A stretch of 64,000 nucleotides of DNA from an uncultured Collinsella sp. (GTDB taxonomy: Bacteria; Actinomycetota; Coriobacteriia; Coriobacteriales; Coriobacteriaceae). The position numbers were made by a program, and so were the translations under genes. The notes under the pieces are model-generated. The model saw only the letters and a program-made list of their open reading frames with translations. It was not told the DNA's origin and ran no database searches. Positions 34,198 to 41,721 of the stretch are shown here, piece after piece. Position 1 is the stretch's first letter, and each line of letters begins with the position of its first letter. The stretch spans positions 1 through 64,000 of the forward strand of contig CAAGCF010000006.1 of NCBI GenBank assembly GCA_900768265.1, read 5' to 3'.

Positions 34198-34860
34198 TTA
34201 TATAGCGAAAAGTTTAGCAAGCTCTGCCACCGTGTGCACCAACGCATCGGCGCCCGCGGCCTCATGCTCACCCGGCGCCGCCGCGCCCGAATAGATGCCG
34301 ATACATGGCACGTCCATCGCGTGCGCGCCCTCGACGTCGTTAAAGCGGTCGCCGATCATCACGGCCTCGTCGGCCGTCGCGCCCAGAGCCGCCAGCGCAT
34401 CGCGGACCGAATCGGCCTTGGTCTCGCGTCCCAGCGGCGGATTCATGCCAACCACGGCTTCGAACTGGCAAAGTCCCAGCTCACGCACCATATCGATGCA
34501 CTTCGCCTCCATGCGCGACGTCGCCACGGCCATACGCTTGCCCTGGGCGGCCAACCCATCCAGCAGCTCGGGGATCCCATCGAACACGGGGTACTCTTCC
34601 GGTCCCAGCTCATCAAAAAAGGCGCGGTACTCATCGGCCACCACAAGCGACTCCTCGCGGGAAAAGCCATAAAAGTCGTGAAAGCTCTTCCACAGCGGAG
34701 GCCCGATCATACGGCGCAAGTCACCCATCTGCGCCTCCGAAAACCCGCGCGCAGCCAGCGTCTTGCGCGTCGAGGTCATCACCGCCCGACCCGTATCGGC
34801 CACCGTGCCGTCAAAATCGAACAGCACAATCGGCCGCTCGCAAAGTTGCAATGCCGCCAT
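34198..34860 (-). CDS. HAD family phosphatase (phosphoglycolate phosphatase-like)
   Basis: 220 residues. Motif I LFDFDGTVADT, motif II VATSRMEAK, motif III lysine in RETKADSVRDAL, motif IV MIGDRFNDVEGA; a small alpha-helical C1 cap with MIGPPLWKSFHDFYG. Family members include phosphoglycolate phosphatase and pyrophosphatase PpaX. The start MAALQLCERP at 34860 follows GAGGGG; a GTG start 33 bp upstream is possible but has a weaker site. Confidence 0.85.
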   Translation of the reverse strand: MAALQLCERPIVLFDFDGTVADTGRAVMTSTRKTLAARGFSEAQMGDLRRMIGPPLWKSFHDFYGFSREESLVVADEYRAFFDELGPEEYPVFDGIPELLDGLAAQGKRMAVATSRMEAKCIDMVRELGLCQFEAVVGMNPPLGRETKADSVRDALAALGATADEAVMIGDRFNDVEGAHAMDVPCIGIYSGAAAPGEHEAAGADALVHTVAELAKLFAI

Positions 34861-35016
34861 CGGCACCCCTCTTCCCCAGTTGATGATTTCCACACCACCG
34901 CTTCAAACTGTTGACTATTCAACAATTGAACCTAGCAATGTAGAGCAGCTCCACTATACTTGTCGCACTTTGCTCTCAGAAGGCGGCGCCGCCGCGCCCC
35001 AACGAAAGGTGCAATA

Positions 35017-35877
35017 ATGTCTTTTGCCATCATAACCGACTCCACATCGGACATCTCCCCCGCCCGCGCCCAAGAGCTCGGCATTTACGTGATTCCGCTG
35101 CATGTGATCATCGAGGGCGAGGACCTGCTCGACCAGGTGCAGATTACCGCCGAGGAGTACGTCGCCCGCATGGCCGGCTCCAAGCAGCTGCCGCACACCT
35201 CGCAGCCGAGCGCCGGCGAGTTCAAGGCGCTCTTTGACCGCGTGCGCGCCGACGACCACGATAGCGCCATCTTTATCTCGCTATGCAGCGAGTGGTCCGC
35301 CTGCTACGCCAACGCCAGCCTGACGGCCGAGACCCACGAACTCGACGTGCGCTGCATCGATTCGCGCACCGGCTCGGGCGCCGAAGGCCTGCTGGTGGAG
35401 TATGCGCTCGCCATGCGCGAGGACGGTCGCAGCCTGGACGAAACCGAGGCGCAGATCCGCGCGACGCTGCCCGACGCCCACCTGCTGCTGATTCCCCGCA
35501 CGCTCGAGAACCTGGTCAAGAACGGCCGCGCACCTAAACTCGCCGGCCAGCTCACCCAAATGCTCAACATTCGCCTGGCCGTTTCGCCGGAGTGGAAATC
35601 GGGCGAAATCAAGGCCATCAAAAAGGGCCGCGGCGCCAAGCGCATCGTCGCCAACACCATGGCTGACTGCCTCGAGTTTTTGACCGAGCACCCAGGCTCA
35701 AACGTTCGCGTGCTCACGACCGGCGCCGCCGAGGAGCAAGAGCTCGTCAACCAAGCGCTAGCAGGCCAAGACTACGTGGATGCCGGCACCGGCCCCATCG
35801 GCTGCACCATCGCCACCCACGTAGGCGTCGACGCCATCGCCATCAGCTACTGCCCCCGCTACCAGCCCATCCACTAG
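35017..35877 (+). CDS. DegV family fatty-acid-binding protein
   Basis: 286 residues. The N-terminus IITDSTSDISPARAQELGIYVIPLHV is the DegV signature, and TSQPSAGEF, LIPRTLENLVKNGR and IGCTIATHVGVDAIAISY follow in order. DegV/FakB proteins bind a fatty acid and, with the kinase FakA, supply acyl-phosphate; no FakA gene is in the window. ATG 35017 has AAAGGT upstream. A second, distant DegV gene is at 49242. Divergent from the HAD/PepV pair. Confidence 0.9.
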   Translation: MSFAIITDSTSDISPARAQELGIYVIPLHVIIEGEDLLDQVQITAEEYVARMAGSKQLPHTSQPSAGEFKALFDRVRADDHDSAIFISLCSEWSACYANASLTAETHELDVRCIDSRTGSGAEGLLVEYALAMREDGRSLDETEAQIRATLPDAHLLLIPRTLENLVKNGRAPKLAGQLTQMLNIRLAVSPEWKSGEIKAIKKGRGAKRIVANTMADCLEFLTEHPGSNVRVLTTGAAEEQELVNQALAGQDYVDAGTGPIGCTIATHVGVDAIAISYCPRYQPIH

Positions 35878-35890
35878 GGGCACCTTTATC

Positions 35891-35957
35891 AGTTGCGGTG
35901 AAATAGGGACTGTTTTTGGCTTATCAGCCGCAAATCAATCCCTATTCCACCGCAACT
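35891..35957. repeat. AGTTGCGGTG-capped hairpin, copy 1
   Basis: AGTTGCGGTG (35891-35900) pairs with CACCGCAACT (35948-35957), continuing with AATAGGGA/TCCCTATT. The second copy at 41354-41421 keeps the terminal 10 bp but has a different, still complementary, inner stem. Confidence 0.8.
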
Positions 35958-35970
35958 TAGAAGCAGTTCA

Positions 35971-36045
35971 TTTGGGACGGGGCTAAAAAGACTGGTATCA
36001 AACGTTTCAGATCTGTCTTTTTAGCCCCGTCCCATTTTAGCTACC
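35971..36045. terminator. GGGACGGGGC hairpin (bidirectional terminator-like)
   Basis: GGGACGGGGCTAAAAAGAC pairs with GTCTTTTTAGCCCCGTCCC. It separates the convergent DegV and LOG genes. The AAAAAG/CTTTTT runs in the stem could give T-tracts on both strands. Related remnants occur at about 5655, 8458, 43611 and 46533. Confidence 0.65.
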
Positions 36046-36804
36046 CTACATCAGCCCGCTCAGGGCAATGTCGACGGCCTCGTTGAGGTCGTCGGTGATG
36101 TGCACAAGCTCCGGATCGAGTGGGCTAATCATATCGGCGTCCATCACCGGGCCGTTGAGCCAGTCGAACAGGCCCCGCCAGTACTCGGTGCCCACCAGCA
36201 CGAGCGGCATGCGCTTGACCTTGTGCGTCTGCACCAGCGTAAGGACCTCGAACATCTCGTCGAGCGTGCCAAAGCCGCCGGGGAACACGATGGCGCCCGA
36301 GCTGTATTTGACGAACATGGTCTTGCGCACAAAAAAGTAACGGAAATCCATGCCGAGGTTCACGTACTTGTTGAGCCCCTGCTCGTGCGGCAGTTCGATA
36401 CCCAAACCGACCGACTTGCCGTTGGCACTCGCCGCTCCCCTGTTGGCCGCCTCCATGATGCCAGGGCCGCCGCCGGTGATAACCGCCACGCCGCGCTGGG
36501 CGATCTTGCGGCCGACCGTGCGCGCCGCCTTGTAGAGCGAATCGGTCTTGGGCGTGCGGGCGCTGCCGAAGATGGTCACTGCAGGACCAAGCTCGGCAAG
36601 CGCGCCAAAACCATCGACAAACTCTGCCTGAATGCGCAGCACGCGCCACGGGTCGGCATGCAGCCAGTCGGTCGAGTCCTCGGGCGCCAGCAGGTTGGCG
36701 TAGGTGTTGTCCTTGGGAATCATGGGGCCGCGCATGACCACGGGGCCGCGGCGGTACGTCTCGTCGTAGGCAGGCTCGCCCTCGACGTTCTCATTCTTAA
36801 TCAT
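36046..36804 (-). CDS. LOG family protein (TIGR00730-type Rossmann fold)
   Basis: 252 residues. The family signature is present: FGSARTPKTD, VITGGGPGIMEAANRGA and PGGFGTLDEMFEVLTLVQTHK (PGGxGTxxE). LOG proteins hydrolyse nucleoside 5'-monophosphates to base and ribose phosphate; in bacteria the physiological role is often unclear. AGGAG at 6 bp from ATG. A strong terminator of the upstream tgt gene ends just before its leader, so it must have its own promoter or depend on read-through. Confidence 0.88.
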   Translation of the reverse strand: MIKNENVEGEPAYDETYRRGPVVMRGPMIPKDNTYANLLAPEDSTDWLHADPWRVLRIQAEFVDGFGALAELGPAVTIFGSARTPKTDSLYKAARTVGRKIAQRGVAVITGGGPGIMEAANRGAASANGKSVGLGIELPHEQGLNKYVNLGMDFRYFFVRKTMFVKYSSGAIVFPGGFGTLDEMFEVLTLVQTHKVKRMPLVLVGTEYWRGLFDWLNGPVMDADMISPLDPELVHITDDLNEAVDIALSGLM

Positions 36805-36832
36805 GGGTTACTCCTATCGAGAAAAAGAAAAA

Positions 36833-36869
36833 CGGGCGGGGTCGACGCCATGCGCCAAACACCCGCCCG
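36833..36869 (-). terminator. Terminator between tgt and the LOG gene
   Basis: On the minus strand CGGGCGGG pairs with CCCGCCCG and is followed by TTTTTCTTTTT, a textbook T-tract. It lies 28 bp before the LOG start codon, so it could also attenuate that gene. Confidence 0.8.
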
Positions 36870-37018
36870 AACATCAACTATTCGGTATGGTACCCACGAT
36901 GCATCAAGTGCTTGCAAGGCATCGGTCATCGGTCGCGCAGACGGTGTTAGCGAACGTGATGACCGGCCGGCGCTCTCCCTTTGCCGCTGCCCGCGCTCCG
37001 CAAGCGCCCGCGCCGCTC

Positions 37019-38158
37019 TTAGTAATCCACCGCCGCAGGGCTGTTCATCCAGTCGCTCACGAACGCGCCGTAACGGCCCTCGATAATGGCCTGGCGGGCA
37101 CGCTGCATAAGGTTGAGCAGGTAGTAGATGTTGTGCATCGACAGCAGAATGCCGCCGAGCATCTCCTTCTGCGTGACCATGTGGCGAATGAGCGCGCGGC
37201 TGTAGCCGCCCGTGCACACCGGGCAGGTGCAGGTGGGATCGATGGGGCCGTCGTCGTGCGCAAAGCGCGCGTTGCGGAAGTTGAGGCGACCCTCGCTCGA
37301 GAACGCCGTGCCCATACGGCCGGTGCGCGTCGGCAGCACGCAGTCGAACATGTCGATACCCACGCCCACACCGCGCACGAGAGTGGTAGGGTTGCCGACG
37401 CCCATGAGGTAGCGCGGCTTGTGCTTAGGCATGTACTCGGAAACCAGCGGCGCCAGCGTCTCGAACATGGTCTCGTGATCCTCGCCCACCGAATAGCCAC
37501 CGATACCGTAGCCCGGGAAATCGCCGCACTCCTCCAGATGGCGCAGCGAACGCAGGCGCAGGTCCAGGTGCATACCGCCCTGAACGATGCCAAAGAGCGC
37601 CTGATCGTCGCGGGTATGAGCCTTATAGCAGCGCTCGGCCCACATGCTCGACAGCTCCACCGCGCGCTCGACGTAGGCGCGCGTGGCGGGATAGCCGGGG
37701 CATTGGTCAAGCTGCATGCAGATGTCGGAGCCGAGCTTCATGGCGATTTCCATGTTGTCCTCGGGCGTCCAGAACACGTGGCGGCCGTCGTAGTCGTTGA
37801 CGATGAAGCGCACGCCCTCGTCGGTGAGCTTGACGGCATCGTTGTGGCTGAACACCTGGAAGCCGCCCGAGTCGGTAAGAATGGGGCCATGCCAGTTCAT
37901 AAACTTGTGCAGGCCGCCCAGCTCGGCAATGGTGTCCTCGCCGGGACGCATGGACAGGTGATAGGTATTGGCAAGCACGATCTGGGCGCCGAGCTGCTTG
38001 ACGGTCTCGGTGGGGATGCCCTTGACGTTTGCCTTGGTGCCCACGGGCATAAAGATCGGCGTCTCGATGTCGCCGTGCGGGGTGTGCAACACGCCGGCAC
38101 GCGCGTGCGTCGTCGGGTCCTCGGCGATCAGGTCGAATTTAAAAAGGCTCTGGTCCAT
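37019..38158 (-). CDS. tgt: Queuine (preQ1) tRNA-ribosyltransferase
   Basis: A 379-residue TIM-barrel enzyme that exchanges guanine 34 of GUN-anticodon tRNAs for preQ1. Motifs: PIFMPVGTKANVKG, ANTYHLSMRPG, LTDSGGFQVFS (catalytic Asp), IDMFDCVLPTRTGRMGTAF (second Asp), and the zinc site CTCPVCTGGYSRALIRHM. AAGGAG at 9 bp from the ATG. queA and queH lie 3.5-5 kb away on the same strand. QueC/D/E/F-type genes are absent here, so the preQ1 source is not shown. Confidence 0.96.
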   Translation of the reverse strand: MDQSLFKFDLIAEDPTTHARAGVLHTPHGDIETPIFMPVGTKANVKGIPTETVKQLGAQIVLANTYHLSMRPGEDTIAELGGLHKFMNWHGPILTDSGGFQVFSHNDAVKLTDEGVRFIVNDYDGRHVFWTPEDNMEIAMKLGSDICMQLDQCPGYPATRAYVERAVELSSMWAERCYKAHTRDDQALFGIVQGGMHLDLRLRSLRHLEECGDFPGYGIGGYSVGEDHETMFETLAPLVSEYMPKHKPRYLMGVGNPTTLVRGVGVGIDMFDCVLPTRTGRMGTAFSSEGRLNFRNARFAHDDGPIDPTCTCPVCTGGYSRALIRHMVTQKEMLGGILLSMHNIYYLLNLMQRARQAIIEGRYGAFVSDWMNSPAAVDY

Positions 38159-38289
38159 AAACTGGAACTCCTTGGTTGCGGTTCATACGCAGACCATTAT
38201 ACGAGCAACCAGCAAACCGCACCGACTCGACAGAAACTAGTGCATTAAACGACTAGTCATTTAAGAACGTCCCCAACGACTACATCCAA

Positions 38290-38467
38290 CAGCCAAGGTA
38301 ACGCCGACGCTTTGTCAACGACAGCGAAAACCCGCCAGAGCGAGCAAGGTGACGTGAAATGAAAGGGCGCTGACCTTCTGGTCGCGCCCTTGAAATTGAA
38401 CGTCAGATTGCCGCTCTGGCGGATTTGCAGCGTCGACCCGTTACGGCGTTTGGTAAAACGCCGTAAC
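38290..38467 (-). ncRNA. Structured 3' element, copy 1 (candidate conserved RNA)
   Basis: It starts 2 bp after the SDR stop codon. It contains an end hairpin (38440-38467, GTTACGGCG/CGCCGTAAC) and a long stem whose outer 10 bp are CCGCCAGAGC (38332-38341) with GCTCTGGCGG (38413-38422). Conserved inner pairs are AGCAA/TTGC and TGACGT/ACGTCA. A terminal hairpin GGGCGC-T-GACC-TTCT-GGTC-GCGCCC lies at 38365-38389. On the minus strand GTTTTCGCTG follows the stem. Compared with copy 2 the variable stems change on both sides and stay paired. The orientation is inferred from the two upstream genes. Confidence 0.6.
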
Positions 38468-38469
38468 AA

Positions 38470-39270
38470 TTAAGGACGCTGGCCCATGCCGCCCTCGAGG
38501 GTGACGGTCTCACCGTTCATGTACTTAAAGTCGGGGCCGCAAAGCTGAACGACCACGCGGCCGATCTCCTTCTCGACGTCGCCGTAGTGGCCCGCCGGCG
38601 GCATGTGAACGTTGGCCTTGAACGCCTCGGGATAGGCATCCTGGAAGTTCTCGAGCGCAGCGGTCCAAGCAAGCGGGCAAACGATATTGACGTTGATGCC
38701 GTCCTTGCCCCACTCGTTGGCGGCGACGCGAGTCAGGCCGCGGATGCCCTCCTTGGCGGCAGCATAGCTGCACTGGCCATAGTTGCCAAACAGGCCGGCG
38801 CCCGAGGCAAAGTTGACCACGGAGCCCTTGGTCTCCTTCAGGTGCGGATAGGCCTTCTGCATGTACAGATAGGTGGCATACAGACCGGAATAAATGGCCA
38901 GGTTAAACTGATCCATGGTGTGGTCGGCGATGGTCACGCCCGAGGCGCTGGCCTGAGCATTGTTGACGACGGCGTCGATGCGGCCGAACTCCTCAATCGC
39001 CTTGTCGATAACGTTCTGCACGACGGCCTCGTTGTCCTGGCCGGCGGAGACATCAGCCTGAACAGGAAGAACCTTGACGCCGTACTCAGCCTCGAGAGAC
39101 TCCTTGGCGGCCTCGAGCTTAGCAACGTTGCGGCCGGTGATGACGAGGTTCGCGCCCTCCTTGGCAAAGGCGATATCGATGCCGTAGCCGATGGAGCCAG
39201 CGGAGCCGTCCTTGAGCGTGGCCTTGCCGCCGCCGGTGACGATCACGGTCTTACCAGTGAAAAGTCCCAT
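38470..39270 (-). CDS. Short-chain dehydrogenase/reductase (SDR)
   Basis: A 266-residue NAD(P)-dependent oxidoreductase. The cofactor loop is VIVTGGGKATLKDGSAGSIGYG, with an insert longer than the usual TGxxxGxG. Later segments are DAVVNNAQASASG (NNAG-like), the catalytic Ser in VVNFASGAGLFG, and Tyr-Lys in QCSYAAAKEG. The substrate is unknown. It does not resemble the Collinsella 7-beta-hydroxysteroid dehydrogenase as I recall it. Start at 39270 with AAAGGAC; the upstream in-frame Met has no site. The structured repeat element follows its stop. Confidence 0.85.
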   Translation of the reverse strand: MGLFTGKTVIVTGGGKATLKDGSAGSIGYGIDIAFAKEGANLVITGRNVAKLEAAKESLEAEYGVKVLPVQADVSAGQDNEAVVQNVIDKAIEEFGRIDAVVNNAQASASGVTIADHTMDQFNLAIYSGLYATYLYMQKAYPHLKETKGSVVNFASGAGLFGNYGQCSYAAAKEGIRGLTRVAANEWGKDGINVNIVCPLAWTAALENFQDAYPEAFKANVHMPPAGHYGDVEKEIGRVVVQLCGPDFKYMNGETVTLEGGMGQRP

Positions 39271-39564
39271 ACAAAGTCCTTTCAAATCGCGACGGGCCTG
39301 CCCGTCGACTGCGCGCATCCAACTTCACGCGCCAAAAGCTGAAATGCAACTTTAGCGGGTTCAAGTGAAAAATAAAGCCCATGGCAGGCGAACGGTGCAA
39401 CGTCTTTCGGCGAAGGGAATGTCAAGTAAAAATTGGATAGAGCGGCCGAGTTTTTGTTAACGCAACGAGTCATCGAACACGTTTTGAAACTTTGCTGCGG
39501 GGCGCGGGATGTCGGCGCGAGACTTTATCATAGGGTGACGAACAACGATGAGGAGCACATGCCT

Positions 39565-41328
39565 ATGACAGACGAGCTGGACCCCCAGACTCAACAGCAT
39601 ATTGATAATTCAGCAGACGTCGCCGCAGATACTGACGCTGCGACCTGCAATGATACCGACATCGACGACGCCACTCTGGATAACGGCGCTGCGACGGAAA
39701 TCCCTGCGGCCGAAGATGCCGACGAGCAAAACGACGATTCGGCCGCTCAGGACGACGCCCCCGAAAAGGACGCCGCTCCGCAAGCAGCGGGCCCCATCGA
39801 AGTGTCTTCGGAAGAAGAGCTCGACGCCGTCATGGACTCCATGATGGATGCCGTCAAGGCGATGAAGGATGCTGTCGCCGATGCCGACGTTGACGCCGAA
39901 GAGGAAGAGGCTGCCGAAGCCGCCTCGACCTTTGTACCCGGCGAGACCCCCGTTGCCGATCAGGGCAGCACTATGCCCTCGTTTCTGCAGCTCGAGCATC
40001 CCACGATTGGCGCGGACGCCGTCGACCCGCATGCAGCGGGCTTTTCCGTGATCGAAGGCGGCACCGGCAATATCGCCGCGCCGCAGACTGCCGATACGAA
40101 TGCCGCCGAGGCCGCGCACCCGACCACCTCGCATGCCCCCGCCACGAGCTGCGACCTGGGGAGCGCCGTTTCAAACACCGCTAACGCCGTGGGCACTTTT
40201 ATCGCCCAGGGCGCGTCGGCCATGCGCGAGATGAACGCCGCAAAGAAGGCACTCGCCGATGCCCGCGCCCACCTGTCCGAGCTTGAGCAGCGTATCGCTG
40301 ACCAGGCAGAGGAGCTCGAGACGCGCCAGGATATCGCAGGCCGCTACGATCAGATCGTCGCCGACCAGCGCCAGGCAATCGCCACGGCACAAAAGACCGC
40401 TGCGGCCGCCGAGATTGACCGCGATGCCCATGCCGCCAAAGCGACTGAGCTCAAGGGCCAGCTCGAGCAAATGAAGGCAAAGGACGATGCGACCGAGCTC
40501 CGCCTGAAGGCTGCACTCGACGCCGTAGAAGCCCGCGAGGCGAGCTCGCGTGAGACCGGCAACCGCCTGGTTCGTCGACTCGAAGATTCCAAGCGCATCC
40601 GCGACAAAGTGAAGGCTGAGCGCGATACCGGTGTCGCCGCCGCACGACAAACTGCCGATGCTACGCGCGCACAGCTCGAGACCTTGCGTCGCGAGTATGC
40701 CGAGCTGCAGCGCAACCCTTCGGCAAATCCCGCCAATTACACCGTGCGCACCAGCGAGCTCTCGATGCAGATCTCCGATGCCGCCGATGCCCTGCGCAAG
40801 GCCGAGGAAGACATTCCGCGCGTGACCGCCGATCTTGAGCATTCACTTGCCGCCGCGGAACAGGCCGTCGAGCAGGCACAGGCCCCCATCGCCGATGCTA
40901 AACGCGCGCACCAGGCCGTAACGGCTGAGGCAGATACTGCGCGCGACGAGCTGCAGTCCGCAAAAACTGCCGCCGCGACGCGCCAGCGAGAGCTGCGCGA
41001 AAAGATCGCCACGCAGGACAAGGCACGCCTCGAGCAAGAGCAGGCCATCGCAAACGCCCGGGCAGATGCCGCGCATGCGCAGTCGATTATCGAACAGGCG
41101 ACCGAGGTGCACGACCATCCCGAAATCACCGAATCGCTCGCCGGGTCCTTGGCACGCGACAAGGCCGAGCATACCGAGACCGAGCGCGAAGTTGCCCAAC
41201 TCGAGGCCGCCGAAGACGACGTGCGCAAGCGAACCCGCGACTCACGCGTCAAATTCACCGGAGCCATCGCCTGCATCATCGCCGTGATTCTGGTGATCAT
41301 CGCAATCTGGCTGTTTGCGAGCAAGTAA
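39565..41328 (+). CDS. Tail-anchored coiled-coil membrane protein of unknown function
   Basis: A 587-residue protein without a recognised family. The first 160 residues are extremely rich in Asp, Ala and Glu with low complexity. Residues about 210-560 are a long heptad-like coiled coil (ARAHLSELEQRIADQAEELETRQ and so on). The C-terminus has one membrane helix, TGAIACIIAVILVIIAIWLF, followed by ASK. It is probably anchored by its tail with the coiled coil in the cytosol. The start ATG 39565 has AGGAG 9 bp away; the ATG at 39559 would be only 3 bp from the site. Its neighbours give no functional clue. Confidence 0.7.
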   Translation: MTDELDPQTQQHIDNSADVAADTDAATCNDTDIDDATLDNGAATEIPAAEDADEQNDDSAAQDDAPEKDAAPQAAGPIEVSSEEELDAVMDSMMDAVKAMKDAVADADVDAEEEEAAEAASTFVPGETPVADQGSTMPSFLQLEHPTIGADAVDPHAAGFSVIEGGTGNIAAPQTADTNAAEAAHPTTSHAPATSCDLGSAVSNTANAVGTFIAQGASAMREMNAAKKALADARAHLSELEQRIADQAEELETRQDIAGRYDQIVADQRQAIATAQKTAAAAEIDRDAHAAKATELKGQLEQMKAKDDATELRLKAALDAVEAREASSRETGNRLVRRLEDSKRIRDKVKAERDTGVAAARQTADATRAQLETLRREYAELQRNPSANPANYTVRTSELSMQISDAADALRKAEEDIPRVTADLEHSLAAAEQAVEQAQAPIADAKRAHQAVTAEADTARDELQSAKTAAATRQRELREKIATQDKARLEQEQAIANARADAAHAQSIIEQATEVHDHPEITESLAGSLARDKAEHTETEREVAQLEAAEDDVRKRTRDSRVKFTGAIACIIAVILVIIAIWLFASK

Positions 41329-41353
41329 GCCGGTTGCCAAAAACGCCCCAACG

Positions 41354-41421
41354 CAGTTGCGGTGAGATAGTTCCTGTTTAGCCCTCAAAAAGGCCAATTC
41401 AAGAACTATCTCACCGCAACT
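41354..41421. repeat. AGTTGCGGTG-capped hairpin, copy 2
   Basis: AGTTGCGGTG pairs with CACCGCAACT and continues as AGATAGTTC/GAACTATCT, followed by TTTT. In copy 1 the inner stem is AATAGGGA/TCCCTATT, so both strands changed together. CTGTTT at the left of the loop is conserved in both. Confidence 0.8.
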
Positions 41422-41423
41422 TT

Positions 41424-41456
41424 TTGGTGCAAAGGGGTCAGGCTACTTTGCACCAA
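41424..41456. repeat. TTGGTGCAAAG perfect hairpin
   Basis: TTGGTGCAAAG (41424-41434) pairs with CTTTGCACCAA (41446-41456) around an 11-nt loop that starts GGGTCAGG. A partial direct copy, CTTGGTGCA, follows at 41457. Confidence 0.7.
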
Positions 41457-41508
41457 CTTGGTGCATATAAACCAGTCCCCATTGCGCCAACAACGTTTGC
41501 CCAGATAA

Positions 41509-41545
41509 AACCTGCCAAAATAAACCTGTCCCTTTTTGGCAGGTT
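41509..41545. repeat. AACCTGCCAAAA hairpin
   Basis: AACCTGCCAAAA pairs with TTTTTGGCAGGTT around a loop containing AACCTGTCCC. The loop text resembles loops of other palindromes in the window. Confidence 0.65.
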
Positions 41546-41552
41546 GAACCAC

Positions 41553-41721
41553 GGCAACGCCAATGTTTTGGCGTAGTCAGCGAAAACGCCCCTAAGCGAG
41601 CAAGGTGACGTGAAAGAGGAGGGCATTGACCTTCTGGTCATGCCCGACGATTGAACGTCAGATTGCCGCTTAGGGGCGTTTGCAGCGTCGAGCAGTTACG
41701 CGGTTCGTAGAACCGCGTAAC
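41553..41721 (-). ncRNA. Structured 3' element, copy 2 (candidate conserved RNA)
   Basis: Same architecture as 38290-38467. End hairpin GTTACGCGGTTC/GAACCGCGTAAC at 41695-41721 overlaps the first base of the queA stop. Outer stem ACGCCCCTAAGC (41586-41597) pairs with GCTTAGGGGCGT (41668-41679). Inner GAGCAAGGTGACGTGAAA and TTGAACGTCAGATTGCC are identical or nearly so to copy 1. The terminal hairpin is GGGCAT-T-GACC-TTCT-GGTC-ATGCCC. On the minus strand the outer stem is followed by TTTTCGCTG. Confidence 0.6.

Larger units (their letters stand above)
41329..41720. other. Repeat-dense intergenic region, no gene
   Basis: It contains four different palindromic elements in a row: AGTTGCGGTG hairpin (41354-41421), TTGGTGCAAAG hairpin (41424-41456), AACCTGCC hairpin (41509-41545) and copy 2 of the structured 3' element (41553-41721). 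Short frames across it are shadows of the repeats. Confidence 0.7.

Noticed and set aside
38159..38289. preQ1 riboswitch upstream of tgt
   Set aside because: The leader is short, and no C-rich loop with an A-rich tail typical of preQ1 aptamers is visible.
38257..38469. 70-residue minus-strand frame containing FHFTSPCSLWRVF
   Set aside because: It is similar to the frame at 41438-41641 only because both cross the same structured repeat. Stem changes preserve base pairing rather than amino acids, so RNA structure explains the similarity better.
38470..39270. Bile-acid hydroxysteroid dehydrogenase
   Set aside because: Tempting in Collinsella, but the N-terminal loop and the active-site surroundings do not resemble the 7-beta enzyme I recall, and no other bile-acid gene is nearby; left as a generic SDR.
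41438..41641. 67-residue minus-strand frame containing SSFTSPCSLRGVF
   Set aside because: Same reason as the frame at 38257; it also runs through two unrelated hairpins and has no ribosome site.
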